Notes under the pieces: model-generated | What the model was told of the DNA's origin: nothing | What the model saw: the letters and a program-made list of their open reading frames with translations, nothing else | Database searches by the model: none | Assembly (NCBI GenBank): GCA_016859345.1 | Contig: CM029134.1 | Coordinates: 8,849,560-8,913,559 of the forward strand | DNA: 64,000 nucleotides | Origin: Istiophorus platypterus | Lineage: Eukaryota > Chordata > Actinopteri > Istiophoriformes > Istiophoridae | Reading direction: 5' to 3' | Part shown: piece by piece, positions 1 through 14,200 of the stretch | Layout of the letters: the number at the start of each line of letters is the position of its first letter | Position numbering within the stretch: the first letter of the stretch is position 1 | Made by a program: the position numbers and the translations under genes

Positions 1-181
1 AGCAGTATCAGAATTGATAATTAACCTCTTAAACCTATGTAAAATAAGTATCTGTGTGACTAACATGCTTAACATCTACCAGGGTGCTCAATCTAGTCAA
101 AAAATAAAGGTTTTGAAATGAAAAATGACAAGAAGTCACAACATTTGACCCGAGTGTTGTGATGCTATCCTCCTCATCCAG
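1..181. other. 3' end of an atp8a1 intron
   Basis: A+T-rich intron sequence ending in a weak pyrimidine tract and the CAG at 179-181. The preceding exon lies outside the window. No other feature seen. Confidence 0.8.
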
Positions 182-321
182 GGCTGCGCACTCTGTGCTT
201 TGCGGTGGCAGACATCAGCGAGTCGTCCTATCAGCAGTGGCAGGAGATCCACCACAGAGCCTGCACCTCCCTGCAGAACAGAGCCCTGAAACTTGAAGAG
301 AGCTATGAACTGATAGAGAGG
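182..321 (+). CDS. atp8a1: atp8a1 coding exon A
   Basis: Encodes GLRTLCFAVADISESSYQ and on to ESYELIER, the end of the nucleotide-binding domain leading back into the P domain. It begins with the last two bases of a Gly codon (acceptor ccag at 178-181) and ends in phase 0 at AGG, donor gtttgt at 322. The A-rich donor lacks the usual +4/+5 consensus. Confidence 0.95.
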
Positions 322-2006
322 GTTTGTTGAGTGAAATACTGTGAGATATATTTTCCAAGCCTATAAAATGATCTGGATAGATACACTAGACAGACAAATT
401 ACATCATGCACTTCTTATTCATGTGGCTGCATGCTACCTTTACTTCACAGACAACAACATACTATATATTTTATAGCCTTCAGTGTATCTGCAGAAAAAT
501 AAGGTTAATTTGAATGACACTTTGTTACTAATACTGCACAATAATCAAACCAGGAAACCTGAAGAAGTTTACAGTCATATGTGTGTATTAAAGTGAGATT
601 CAAGGTTTGACCAGCAGGTAGGTTTGTTTTTCTGTGGGGTGGGTCTATGTGGAAGCACTAGTCAAACACAGGAAGCCACAGTCATAAATCAACCACTTGG
701 CATGTTCTTCATGGCTGCTCCTGGCTGCCTAAAACAAATGGAAGCAATCAATCATGAAATAAACATAAAAGCTCTCAGGGAGGAAAATGTAATGTGCATT
801 GCCTAATGGGTGGAGTGTGGCACTGATGCTGCCAGGGTTTTGGGCTCAACTCACGCTTAAAAATGCACACAGTAACGCCACATGATGGCACAATGGAGTT
901 GCAGTGAAATTTACACGACAGAAATTCAGCTGAAGTTGCTCCTTCACACCATCTCAATCATGCCTGTGTATGATTACTTACTGTATAAGAAAATGTTAGA
1001 ATGTGATAAATAATAGATAATACCTTGATGGAATTAGTTAATTATTTAAAATGTAACTTTATTTGTTTGTTATTGCATTTTGTATTGAGAAGCTGTTTTA
1101 ATTATTTGATACCTAATCCTTCAATTGATTACGGTTCTCAAAAATTCGATTTTTGAGAATTTTCATTACTTTTACTTTTAGTGCTTCAAAATAGTCAGTA
1201 TGTCTAATCAGATTAAATCATTAACGAAAAAACTGAAGGTTTCCTAACCTCATATTATTATGTTCTAGAGTATGTACATTTAAAATGCTCCAGTCTTTGA
1301 AGGACAGGTTTCACATCAACTTTACTGATTGGTTTAAGCTTAAATTGATTTCTGGACCACTTGCACTCAAGCTCAGAAAACTACCAATAAATGGACAAAG
1401 TTATTCAGAAGGACGATCAGAAGACCAGTGTTGAATGCGAGCAATAGAAACTGCCATTGGTGTAATCTCCCACACTACAACTCCACTATGCCAAGTAATA
1501 ATATCTCTTCATGCATATTAGAAACATTGTAGTTGAATTCAGAGTTGTAGCAGCTACTCTCTTGGTGCTACAAAGACAATGAGCTGCAAATACAACCTCT
1601 TATTTTGTGGTTAACCCACCACCATCTGGCAAGTCATTGATGTTATTGTTCCACCCTAGCTTGGGGGTTGAAATCCTGATTCAAGTGGTTTTTGAATCAT
1701 AATCAACAAAAAGCGCCTTTAACAACAGCAGGAGCAAAAGGACAATTCACATCCAAAACTGCAAACGCACGAAGCTGCAGACATATAGGCAGCTGGGCTC
1801 AGGTCACAACTTTAAAGAGCTTCCCCTGCTTTTCCTCTGCTGCTGACTTCTGTCTCCCCTCTACCTCTGGGTCTTGTCAAATCTATGGCCCCATGATGGG
1901 CCGATGTGAGCCCGCAAACAGCCCCAACGAACCACCAGGTTTCCTGGGAAAAACACGAACAGTATTTTGTGGGTGTGCTTGTGTGGGAGAGCTTGTGGCC
2001 ACAGAT

Positions 2007-2086
<80 letters not shown>

Positions 2087-5000
2087 AGGGCCATGGTAAC
2101 TGATCCAAAACCCCTTAAGCCTGTAGTGTTTTTTCGGTTGATAAACAAGAGCAGCTGATGAGGGGAAAAAACAAAACTAAATGACTGACACAATCCTGGT
2201 TCACATGTTTGACACATAACATTTTAAAGGCCTTTCTTTGTTATGATCACCACTTACTGACTTTCTTTCTGATGTAGAATCTGCAGCTCCTTGGGGCCAC
2301 AGCAATCGAGGACAAGCTCCAGGATAAGGTGCCAGAGACCATAGAAACTCTGATGAAGGCGGACATCAAGATCTGGATTCTGACTGGGGACAAACAGGAA
2401 ACAGCTATCAATATTGGTGAGCTGGAACAGCACGAGGACTGTATGGGCTTTGAAATTTGTGTTTCATTTGGATGCTGCTCTAATGTGTATCATGTAAACT
2501 CTCATGGTGTTTCCACACCAGAATTATTAACAGTAATATCAATGATGGTTCACCTCCAGCTTGCAATGTAGGCTTTCTGTTAAAACATTTAAAAGGATGC
2601 TCCACTAATTTAGCATTGCACTCCTATAACGTTGTTGAACTCATGATGGTCAGTTTAAAAACATAAGCATTGGAACAAGAGATAGTCTGTTTTTAATTCC
2701 AGGTATTCTACAACCCTGTCAAAACCTGGTGCCTCATTTGTCTATAATTCAACTAGTTGGCAGTTTGATCAGATATTTGGGTGTGTTATGCCTATTGCAG
2801 CTAATGTAGCATCAAGCAGAGATGAGCAGCTGCAGAGCTCTGCTAAGCTCATTTCTTTTTGACATGACCCCCACTAATATTTATTTATTTATCTTTTTTC
2901 CAAACATGTAGTCTTCAGCCCCAACCAACACTGACTCAAGTGACATCACTTGAGGACATTCAGCAGACTTCAGACAGCTCCCTCTGGAACCACAGAAGGC
3001 TTTAAAAAATATTTTTCATATATACTCTACTGTAGTGCTCCCTTGGACAGACTTGGTGTTTAATGCAAATCAGACAAATTACTTTTTGAGCCAAATTTGA
3101 GACAACCCAAAAGGCATCATGAAGCTTACTTTAAAAAGCTTTAGAAAGCTTGTCTAGAGCCATAAAAGACCTTTCAAAACATGGATTACACCTCTTGATC
3201 ACTTAACTGAACCTAGTGTGTAAAACTGGTGGAGTTCAAGTAAAATATAAAATCATCAATAGTCATATGCAACACAATTTCACAGTAAATTTTCTGCATC
3301 ATGGCATACTTTAGTCTTGTGTGTGCACTTGCTCTCAAGCCAAATGGAAATTCGCTGGTGAACCTGATCTGTGCTGTGATAAATTGTACTCCAGCCTCTT
3401 ACAGGTATTCCAGTCAGTCCTGTGGTCATTCTTCACACGGCAAGACAAACTACTTTCAAGCTGAGTACTTTTCTGTCAAACATATTTGGCAAAAACATCT
3501 GTTGCAAAATGCAAGATGATGTATGGGCCCACTGCACTGACATGAAATAAATAACATGCATATGTACACAAGCAGGCACCTCTCACGTATCTGCCTCCCT
3601 AGAGGTTTTAGTCCTGCAGATGTTATCAGAAAGGTGAATGACTAACTCTCGTCTGCCAGTTCAATTCATATTCCTTTTCAATAAATGGCCCTGGTATAAC
3701 TGTTCTTAGATGTGGCTAATTACCACAAATGGATCAGGCTTGAATACAACCAACTTGGTGACACAGAGTTCAGAAAAATAGATATGAAAAGTACCTCCGT
3801 TTGTGGCTATACCTACCACTGTGGCCTGACTGAATCAGCCCTTTGTGCCCACTGTGCCCAGATGTGAAGAGACTCTGCAGAGGCACGGGCTCACTGGAGG
3901 TATTTTTACAGGTCCGCCATATGACTGACTTGCTCTGTAAAATCTGCATTGAATATTGACTTTGTTTTTTATTATTTTCCTCACTGAAAGTTGATCTCCA
4001 TTGCCGGGGTTAATGGTGTGCCTTTTGGCACATTGGACTGGTGAATTTAGCCCATCAATATTCAGATTTTTCTACATTTCAAGGTGGCCTAAACCACCCA
4101 AATGCCTTACTTGGCACAGAATGTGCGGCTCAACTGAGGCTGAGTTTACTTATTTTCAAATACTTATGATGATGAAGCATGGAAGGTCAGTTTGATCTGA
4201 AACTGTAAAGAATTTTTCAGTGTTTCCTTAATTCTGAACTGTCATGACATAATTTACATTACCTACTCTGACACTGCATATCTAGCTGCCTGAGGAAAGA
4301 GCAATGTTTGCTCTGGGACATGCTCCCAGTGGTGTTTGTTGAGGGGAGTTGTATGTACGTAATGCTTAGGACAGGTATGTGATTCAAAGAAGGGACAGTG
4401 CCTGATGGCCAACTTGTTAGGAAACACTGCTCACTTTATTGGACTTGTTGCAGATGAGAAACACAAAAATAACGCTGTGGTATGCATCATCCCCTTAAGC
4501 ATGGAAAAAATGAAGAGTAACCACAACCCCTTATCTACCTACACAATTTTGAGCCCCCATATAACCTACCTGGGAACCTTACAATTTTTCCACCAATTTC
4601 AGGTTCCCATTTATCCTGCTTCCCAAAATCCTAATCACAATTTGTTTTTCATTTAAAGTGACATCTGTGGCTAATATTTGTATCTTTAATTATTGCTCCT
4701 GAGGCAACATCCCAGATCACTGTAACATGACTGTCGTGGTTACACATTCCTCAATTCCTATGGGAGTAGTGTTTAGTTCCGCCTGAGATGGAGAAGGAAT
4801 TCAACTTTTTCTGATGATATAAAAAAAGGGCAGTTTGGCTTCAGTCAAATGAGCTGAAGGTAAACACATTAAGCGGAAGGGCTGTGGCAGGAATTGACAA
4901 GGGGGGGGTAGAGACAGTGTTGAGATGGGGAGACATTTTCCACACATTGGCAAATTTTTGGACGTTTGCACCTCTGCACTTAAGAAAACAATCTGCCAGA

Positions 5001-8000
5001 CCCCAGACCCCAACCCTGTTTGGTTTTGACTCTGGGGGTGAAACCTACTCATTTCCTCACACAAGGCCCCATCTAAGTGTGTATACTCTGTATGCACAAC
5101 TGTGTTTGAGTGTGACTGTGTTTTTGTGTGTTTTGTGCATAATCTTATCAAAGTTTCACTCACAGAAAAGGCCACCCATGTATTTACAGAACATTGGATT
5201 TGTGGTAACTACCTTAAAGAAACAAAAATCTCTTTCCAGACAGAAGCAAAGTGTTGAAGCCCACAAAAATTCATGTGGTTATGCCACAGATGGCAGCCTT
5301 TTCATAAAGCCACAGTATGAGACTGAAAGCTTCAATCTTGGTTCAAGAAAAATTTTTGTTTTCCCCTATGGGAGGCGCGCTCTACCACCTTGCTGGTGAC
5401 CCTGAGCATCTGTCCCGGCCAAGAGCTGAAGAGAACGCTCCCCAGAGAGCCATGTTGGGTAACTCAGAGTTGTAACTGCCTATTAAAACAGGAAACTGAC
5501 AAACCCTTGTAAACCAAACTCATTAGTCATGTCCCGAGACACTGGCTGTGAGCTGTAACATTTTAATTGGTATGCCAAAAAATGCATTGCTGTATCATGT
5601 GACATCCCTTGTTTATTCGATCCTGTTTTCTTCTTTATTATTTTTTGTTTTATCTATATGTGTGTGGATTTTGTCAAACTGCTCTCTTCAATTCTAATAA
5701 ATGTGCTCTTTAAAACATGGTGTTTCATCTTCCTTTTTTTCTCTTTTTTCTCTTTTCTTACTCTAGGACATTCCTGCAAGCTGCTGACCAAGAACATGGG
5801 AATGCTTGTGATCAACGAAGACACTCTTGATGTGAGATTTTTAACATTTTACTTTTAAAAATGATCTAACTTTCTTAAATAAAGAACTAATAACTAAACC
5901 AAAGTACATCAAGCTCACCATCGTTTCACAAAATGTTTTCTTAAGACTGCTGTTTCTTCTAATCCATGCATAAATCTAAAGCATGATTTCATTTCTGCTT
6001 TAAAATGCTAGAAAATGTGTGATAGAAAATGTGAATTGGCTCATACATTCATCTCACAGTTTATTCAAAACATTTAACTACCAAAACAAATATGCAATTC
6101 ATTGATAATCTAATATAGTTTACTGAATATAAAACGTCATTGTTTGCTACATTTATAACAAAGTTTAATCATTGTCAGAGGTCAAGAAAGCTAATAATTG
6201 TAAAGATTTAAGTAAAGTTTTCTGACAGTTATTTTAGTGAATGTGTAACGGTAAGAGACGAGATTGATTCTGTTCTAATGTTGGGGCAGATTTGATCATA
6301 ATACGGTATTTTGCTGAATTGATTAACAATTCTGGCAGCCGTTATATACAGCTCTATGTTTAGATAGACATTTCTTTCCACCTAGAATTGCACACAAGTT
6401 GAAAGAATTACTAAGAAATATTGACAAATGCCTGTTACTGATCTTAAAAGTAAAAGTATGACACGATTTCCGTGAGAATAATCGTCCCCTAATCTCCTTG
6501 CCCAATCAGTGTCTCACAACTGAAAACACAATACTATAGGAAGCCTTCCACACACGTATCCACCATATATCCCAAAACTGCCTTCAACATCTTTAAGACA
6601 CCCAGCAGAGAAGTCTGTTGACCCCCTGGCAGGAGAGCCTTGTCTGTTGTTTCTGAGATTGAAAAGGGCAAGTCCCTGCACTTCCATCCATAGAAAGCTG
6701 CGCAGAAGAGCCACAGATGGAGGAGAAGCTCGACTGGGCTTAGTTTGTCAGACAAGAAAGGAGGGGGGAGTGAGAAGAAGTGGATGAAGGAGGGGAAAGC
6801 AGCAGGGGGGCGTTTGGGGGTGATGACGGACGGCCTTCACTCTGTCAGCCAGTCGTTAAGCGTGATAAATAGTGTAGAGGTGGAAATTTGGGTCGATGCA
6901 TTCATAAAGCACATGGACCGGTGCTTTGAAATGTCAGCTCCCATTCTCCTGTGGTTGAGCAGATGCTTACATAAGGCAGTTTGTTAAAATGTGGAGGGAG
7001 AAACCTCTCCACCAAGACGAGGGAGGCACAGTGAACAGAGGACCAGGCAGCAGCACTGGTAATTCTGAGTGCTCTCGTGCTGCGAAAGAGAGTAATTGGA
7101 GCATGCCTTCCCTCTTTGCCGTGTTTAGAAATGGTTATCAAAGGGAGGACAAAGTTTTAGACATCCCCTGTACTAAATCTAACTCGAACTGAAATTCCCA
7201 AAATGAAACTCAGTCTCCAAGGTAGGATTAGGTCATTTTGAAAAGCTTTGTCTTCCAGTCAGCGTGTTTAATCATTTAGAGAACTAACAGCACTTATTGT
7301 GCATTAGTATATTAATCACTTCGAAGCATAGTCATAGATAGATTAAGCTCATTATTTTAATTTTTTCTATGAAAAAGGTTATTTGTCTTCATTCGTATTA
7401 TTATGAATAATACAAAAATCTAGAGGAAATTAGTTTGGGGGGGAAAAAATTGTGGCGCAAAGACACACATTTTAACTGTTGTGCTTCGGAGTGTTTTTCA
7501 GTGACATGTAGGTCAGAAACATAAAGGAAAAACCTGTGTCCATACACTTCTAACTAAGGTGGAACATCCTCCGAGCGTAAGACAGATGATGACATCATGT
7601 CCATACAGATGTCCGGATTCCACATCATGAGTGTCATGTCCTGTTGGCCATATCACTCAAGGCCTATATCAACAATGGAGCTGAGTCTTTATGGGAAGCT
7701 CTTGTGGATTTCTGAATGGACGCCACATACCCAATCCAAAACCAAACACTAGCTAGTCACATAGGCTAAAGTGGTCATTATAGCCATAACAAAGAGGCTC
7801 TAGGAGGAGACGTATAGCATTAGTGCTAAAATTCCTCACTGGAAATTGGGGGGGAAATGGCCGCTCTACTTGAGGAAATGGTAAACTTATCTTATCACAG
7901 CATGTGATTAATAGATTGTGCCCCAAACAGAGTGAATTCTTTCTCGCACATATGGTATACTAGCTTATACATAGAGCACACACAGTTGCAACCCACTCTG

Positions 8001-8164
8001 AGATGTCATCTAAAGTCATTCTGTTAACTGAGATGGAGAGAATTTCATTTTGGGTTTGTGGTTGAATATAGATATCGCAGGCTATACCTGCTCTGACCTG
8101 AACACAAACACAATAACAAACACAAACACACACACACACACACAGACACACGCACACAAACAAA

Positions 8165-8212
<48 letters not shown>

Positions 8213-11200
8213 CACATTCACACATTCACACATTCATACCCGCCTGCCCACTGCTCACCGTCTTGTTCTGTTTTACACACCCCATCCCATCAGGGATGGC
8301 TAAGTCCTCACAGCTGCTCTCTGCTTGTATCCTCTTGCTCAGTTTCTCTCCTCTGTTAATCCATCATCTCTTTCTGTGCGTGTCTCTCACTCTCCTTCTC
8401 TAGCTTTGTGAAATGTAAAGCCCCTTTCTCCAAATATTTCCTTTAAGCTGGGGTTTCAAAGTTTTGTTATGCCAAGCGAACGCTGCTTGGTCCCCCTGGT
8501 ACAATCTGAATGCTTTGACATATCTGACCTCGACGCCCGGCTGTACCCCTCCCTTCCCCAATCCTGTTAATGACCACCATTTTTTAATGATTACAGCTGT
8601 TTGAGCATCTGCTTGGCACATTATGTTCGATACCCTGCGATGCATTGGCTCATTTGAGTCTTTCTTCCCCCCTCTAAAGTCATTTAACCCCTTAACATTG
8701 AGTTTCTTAGCTCTTATATCCCTTTAGATAGCTTTAAGGGTAGGATTAGTACCAAACCACCATTATACTTTATTTCAAGAAGTGCTTCTCTTATATATTT
8801 GTTCTTTCATGGGCAAATGACTTTTTAAAATGTTTTTTTTTACCTATACTTAAAAAGTAGTACACCTGGCTAAACCTCAGAAAATAGTTACATACAGAAA
8901 TTGGTTTTATTTGCTAATGGCTCCACCATCTGTGAAGAAATGACTAAATGATGAATACAATGATGATCTCAGCACTCCATCCATCCAGCCCAAATGACTG
9001 TATACCAGGACATTAAATCATCATGTCAAGTCTCATATTTATAGATTTTCATCCTCAATATACATCATAGCTATATATGCTGTGTGAGCAAATATGATCC
9101 ATTGGCAGAGCTTGTCTGTGTTATCAACTTATGGTCTTAAGATCTAACTGTAATAAGCATGGGAAACATAATAAATGTATAAACTAACAAGAGCAGCTGC
9201 TCTGCAGCATTGGAGAATCAGCAGTGAGAATGGACAGACCTGTCTCTTCTGTTTAAGACAAATGTCATTCGGAGACTAAATGAACAACATGAGATTATCG
9301 AACTTTAGTACTGTGAGGTTATAATTTTCTCTTAATATGAATGCCATTGTGGAATCCTTTTTGTTGCACAGCAACTTGTAGTGACACAAGCAGTGAAGCA
9401 AATTTATGTAACCATTCTACAAATGCTGTTTCATTCTTTGACTTAAAAATACATTAATAAACACAGAAAGAAAATCACTAAAGGAACAAAAAAGTTACAA
9501 AAACATTACACTTTCGACTGAGACCATATTTGTAAAATGGCAGAAAAAAACTAATGTATTTGCAATTACTTTTTGTAATGAGCCATTTAAATCATTTTCT
9601 CAATCTCTCTTGTTCATGTGACCTTAATTAATTTTCAATGATAATAGATTGTACAATTATAATAATTGTGTAATGTTTTTTTTTTTTTAGCTTTTTACAA
9701 ATTAATAAATGCTTTTAAAGTAAAATGATTTCAAACTGACTTATACGTGAATTAATCAGAATCAGCTTGCACAGTAGATTCTTGAAAACCAGTCCACTAG
9801 GGCTAAAATATAAGCTTGAAATTATAATGACTTATTACACTAACTAAAATACATCGAATGTTTTCCATTTCACAGGGAACAAGGGAAATACTCAGCCACC
9901 ACTGTGGAATGCTGGGAGATGCCCTCTACAAGGAAAATGACTTTGCGCTCATTATTGATGGGAAGACTCTCAAATACGCCCTTACATTCGGAGTGCGACA
10001 GTACTTCCTGGACCTTGCCCTCTCCTGTAAAGCTGTCATATGCTGCAGGTAAGATTTACCTGGACAATTAATCCACTCACTAAAATTAACGTATGAAAAC
10101 ACTGTTCTTTTTGCAAAGATTTTGCTTCTTGAACCTTTTTGTATGTGTGAAAATCCTACACAAAATAAGTAATCTTCACAAATTATGTTTTTAGCATCTA
10201 CTTAAGCAGCAAATAAAAAAATAACCCAAATACCTATAAAGAGATGGAAAAGTAAGAATGGCAAATTAGGTATCAATCTCTCACTTTTTATTGACGTCAT
10301 GGTTCATTTTTAAGGACAGAGTTTCTCTCTAATCAGTTTTTCTCAAAAAAAAGATTTAAATAAACCATTAGACCATGATAACTGGACAAAACTTACCTTG
10401 TTATAAAAATGTCATCAGTGGTCTTGAAAAAAATTCAAGAAAAGGGAGAGTGAGCATGAGATTAAAGACTGATTGCAACTAATGAATAATCAATTAATTG
10501 TTTTATTCTTAAAATATCTGGAAATAGTAGATAATTGCCCATGACAAACCCACAACCCCAGAGCCCAAGCTGATGTAATCAGATTGCTTGTTTTGTTAGA
10601 ACAATCACCTGAAGCCACTGATGTTCATTTTAGTGATATAAAACAGAGAAGCAGCAAATCCAGACAACTGAGGAGTTGGAAATGGATAAAGTTCAGCATT
10701 TTTACTTAAAAAATTACTTAAATCAAAAGCTTTGTGGCTGAACTATGAAGTATAATATATTTGCTGCAAAGGTCAACAAGCGTTTTTATGGCAGAAGTTT
10801 GAAAAGTGCAATATTTATGAATTTAAATGGCAACTTTCAACATTATGAAAGTATACTGTTGACTTGCCCCGGCCACATAAATAATAGGAAGTACTTAAGT
10901 ACTCAAGCAACCATGACAAGTTCTGCGGCCAGAAATCAGCACCATGTTTTCAGAATAACAGGCAGCCTTCAGGTGCCACGCTATGACTCACGCTATACAT
11001 TGCATTCAATTTTTATTTATGTCCCCCCCCCCTACCTCTACCTAACTTTGCCTTCTGCACACTCAGTGGGCACTAAGAGACAGATGAATAAGGCCTATTA
11101 AACCATGGCCAGAAGATAAACATGAAAAGTTTCAGAGTGAAGACAGACATGGGCTTTACAACATCATCCCCAGAGACTTTCTACTGTACACTACCCCCAT

Positions 11201-14200
11201 TTTAGTGCACAAAGATGAAGCTCCTGTGTGGGAGGCTGCAGACTATGCTGCCTCGGAGAGTGGAAAGTTAAGTTTAAAAAAAAAAAAAAAAAAAGGTTAT
11301 AAGATGTGTCACAGCCATCGACCTAATGATTAGCTCTGTTTAACAGACCTGCTAAGAAAGGTCTTACTGGACCTCCAAAAGGAGGGAGATATGGCAGTCG
11401 ACAGGGGGAAGTCAGCCCCCTGAATCTGACAAATAGTTTTTGTAGTGGTATTTCCCAGTTCAAACAGTTCAGCCCCTGTCACTGTCAACTCTACACAAAA
11501 TAATTGTGCGCATAAACATTCATCCCTTTAAATAGCACACTGCTAAATTACCACTACTGAAGCCAATTAGATTTAGAGGTCATATAATTATTTAAATGGA
11601 AACCGCCTGGGTCTAGTGAAGGTTTTCATTTGATTGCAGCAAAAATGTCTAAACTTTTTGTGAGTCATTATTGTGGAGAAAGGACAAAGGAACACTCCAA
11701 GCAACTCTGCAAATGGTGATTGACAGGCATAAATTAAGGTGACTGATAAAAGAAAATTTCTAAGTAACTGAACATCCCTTGTAGTACTGTTAAATCAGCT
11801 ATTTGGAAACGGAACCATTGTGGCAAAGCCACAATCTGCCTAGAGGGGGCTGTCCTAAAAATATGAGTGACCATGCAAAAAGGAGATTAGTAATGGAAGC
11901 CACTGAGAGACCAATGACAGCTCTGTGGGAGTTACAGACTTCAAAGGCTGACAGTGGTGAGGACCTCTTCATACAACAACAGCTGCCCAGGTGCCTCCAA
12001 AGCATAAGCTTTATCTCTTTTCACTCTAACATTAACGAACTTTTCTTTTCTTTTGATCAGATTAAAAAAACATATTAAACGTGAATGGAATATTAAATGT
12101 CATAAGACAATAAACATGAAAACCTCCAGGTGGGATATATAGGTAATGATGACACAGATGTGCTTTCTCCGATACACATGGTGTCACCAGATGCCTCACC
12201 TGACAGTGAGAAGGTTGATCATAAAAGAATAAGGCACGTGCTGAGGTCCACTCTATCACCCGGATTTCACCTGCCTTCACGCCTCATCCAAATAGAGACA
12301 TGCACCCTCACTCAAACAATGCCAATTATCCAATGCCCACTCAAATCAAGAAGCACTGCTAGTGGGGATAAAATGCAGTCTCTATAAGTGCTTTCTACCC
12401 ATTGCCACTTCACAACCTATTTTTTGTAACTGTTGGAGACATACTATGCACAAAATGCCCCTTTCTTTATTTTTAAGATGTCCACACAGCTTGGCATGAC
12501 TGTCTGCACACCTCAACTTACTATTGCCAAAGTTAAGGAAAAGTTTGGGGATTTGCTAAATGCTAATCTCAAGACGTTTTTACAATGAATATAATTTTGT
12601 TCACACCTCAGATTTTACTACTCTGTACTGAGAATGTAGGAAAAAGAATTTCCTGGCCAGCAGGAATGTGATATATAATCTCCACTCTTACTTCACCCTT
12701 TGCTCTGTGTACTGTATTACTCACTGCTGCAGCACCAAATTACCAAGACAGATTCCTCCTCATTAATTGCAATTGCTTGTTAACACATATCTATTACAAG
12801 TTTCATTAGACACCCATTGTGTAATATTCCCTGTGCACCTGCTCCGTTTTTAGAGTATCTCCTCTTCAGAAGTCAGAGGTGGTGGAGATGGTCAAGAAAC
12901 AGGTGAAGGTGATCACGCTGGCCATTGGTGACGGTGCTAATGACGTGGGAATGATCCAGACAGCTCATGTCGGTGTGGGAATATCAGGCAATGAGGGTCT
13001 ACAGGCAGCAAACTCCTCTGACTACTCTATTGCCCAGGTGAGCAAGATGGCAGGTGCTTACATCGAGGGAGAAAAGGTAACATATTGATGAAAATGTATC
13101 GATTCCTCATTAGATGGAGATGGAATGCATAAGTATTTAAACTGGGAACCTAACCAGTTATTATTTTGGTATAAACATTCATAAAGTGACATTGACAGCT
13201 TTTTATAACTTTGACCATCTGATGCAACCCCATTTGTAGTCAGAATAGGTTGGAGAAAGCTATACCAATGCAAAGTCTAAGGACTAACAATATTCAGACG
13301 ACATTAACAGAAGACTATCTCCAGGACTAAATAATGGAAAATTCAAGTTTTATTGGAGGCTATTCATTTTGGAATGAAAATATCACAATCTGACACTTAA
13401 AGCTAAAGTACTATATACATAAAAATAAAACCATAATACTAGAATAACATGTTTTGATTTTAAATTGGTTGCAGATACAACCCACAGCACACTAATACCC
13501 ATGGACATTTTTTTCCCTCTAAAAGTCATATTCCAAAACTGTCTTCTCAAGTGTAATGTGTTAGTGAGAGCTTGGGACATTGTTCTGGATAGCAAAAGAT
13601 CTTATGTCTGTCAGGGCTTTAGCTTATACAGTGAAGTGGTAACACCTGTAAAACAGGCATCTGCTGACACCCAACTCCCAGCACAACTATGGAGAAACAG
13701 ATCCCATGCAAATGCTACTTAAATACATAATTATGTCCTAGTAACCAGTTTGTCTGAAACTACAATACCGGTAAGCAAAAAAGATCAGATGTTCCTGTGT
13801 CATGGCTCTGTTTCTATACAGCACACCACTCGGTACATCATGGTTCTATTACAGCCACAGGGTTTGGGAGTATAGGAAACCAATAGCTGACTGCAACAAA
13901 GCACACTCTCTGTACTGCAGTATGCAATTACCATCCAAGAGACGGGTTTGTCTTAAGTGCCCCCTTCAATCCACATGACATGTAGAGTGTGTATGTCTTT
14001 CAAAGACAGGTGGCCTCTTACAATCCATTTAGGTTGTGTCCCAGCATCAAATTAAATTACACCTCCAGACTTCCAGTAAGTTTTTTTCATATATTGGCGT
14101 AACAGTACATTAACTGTAATTTGCAGGCTGCAAACTGAAATCAATCCTGAGATGTTGTGTAACTTATTTTTCTGTTCTTATACAGGAGTTTTCCTAATAT

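Larger units (their letters stand above)
322..2277. other. atp8a1 intron; contains a CA repeat and a palindrome
   Basis: No gene seen. It holds a perfect 11-bp inverted repeat at 1135-1159 and a CA microsatellite at 2008-2082. The open frames at 1692-2217 on both strands come from the CA repeat. Confidence 0.85.

Noticed and set aside
1692..2217. Open frames on both strands encoding His-Thr or Cys-Val repeats
   Set aside because: They are translations of the CA microsatellite at 2008-2082 and its flanks. The same applies to frames at 7960-8403, 29707-29952, 42102-42795, 46534-47155, 55415-55859 and 57964-58155.
4884..5399. 171-codon + strand open frame
   Set aside because: Starts at GTG, has no recognisable domain, sits within an atp8a1 intron and has no paired splice sites in compatible phase.
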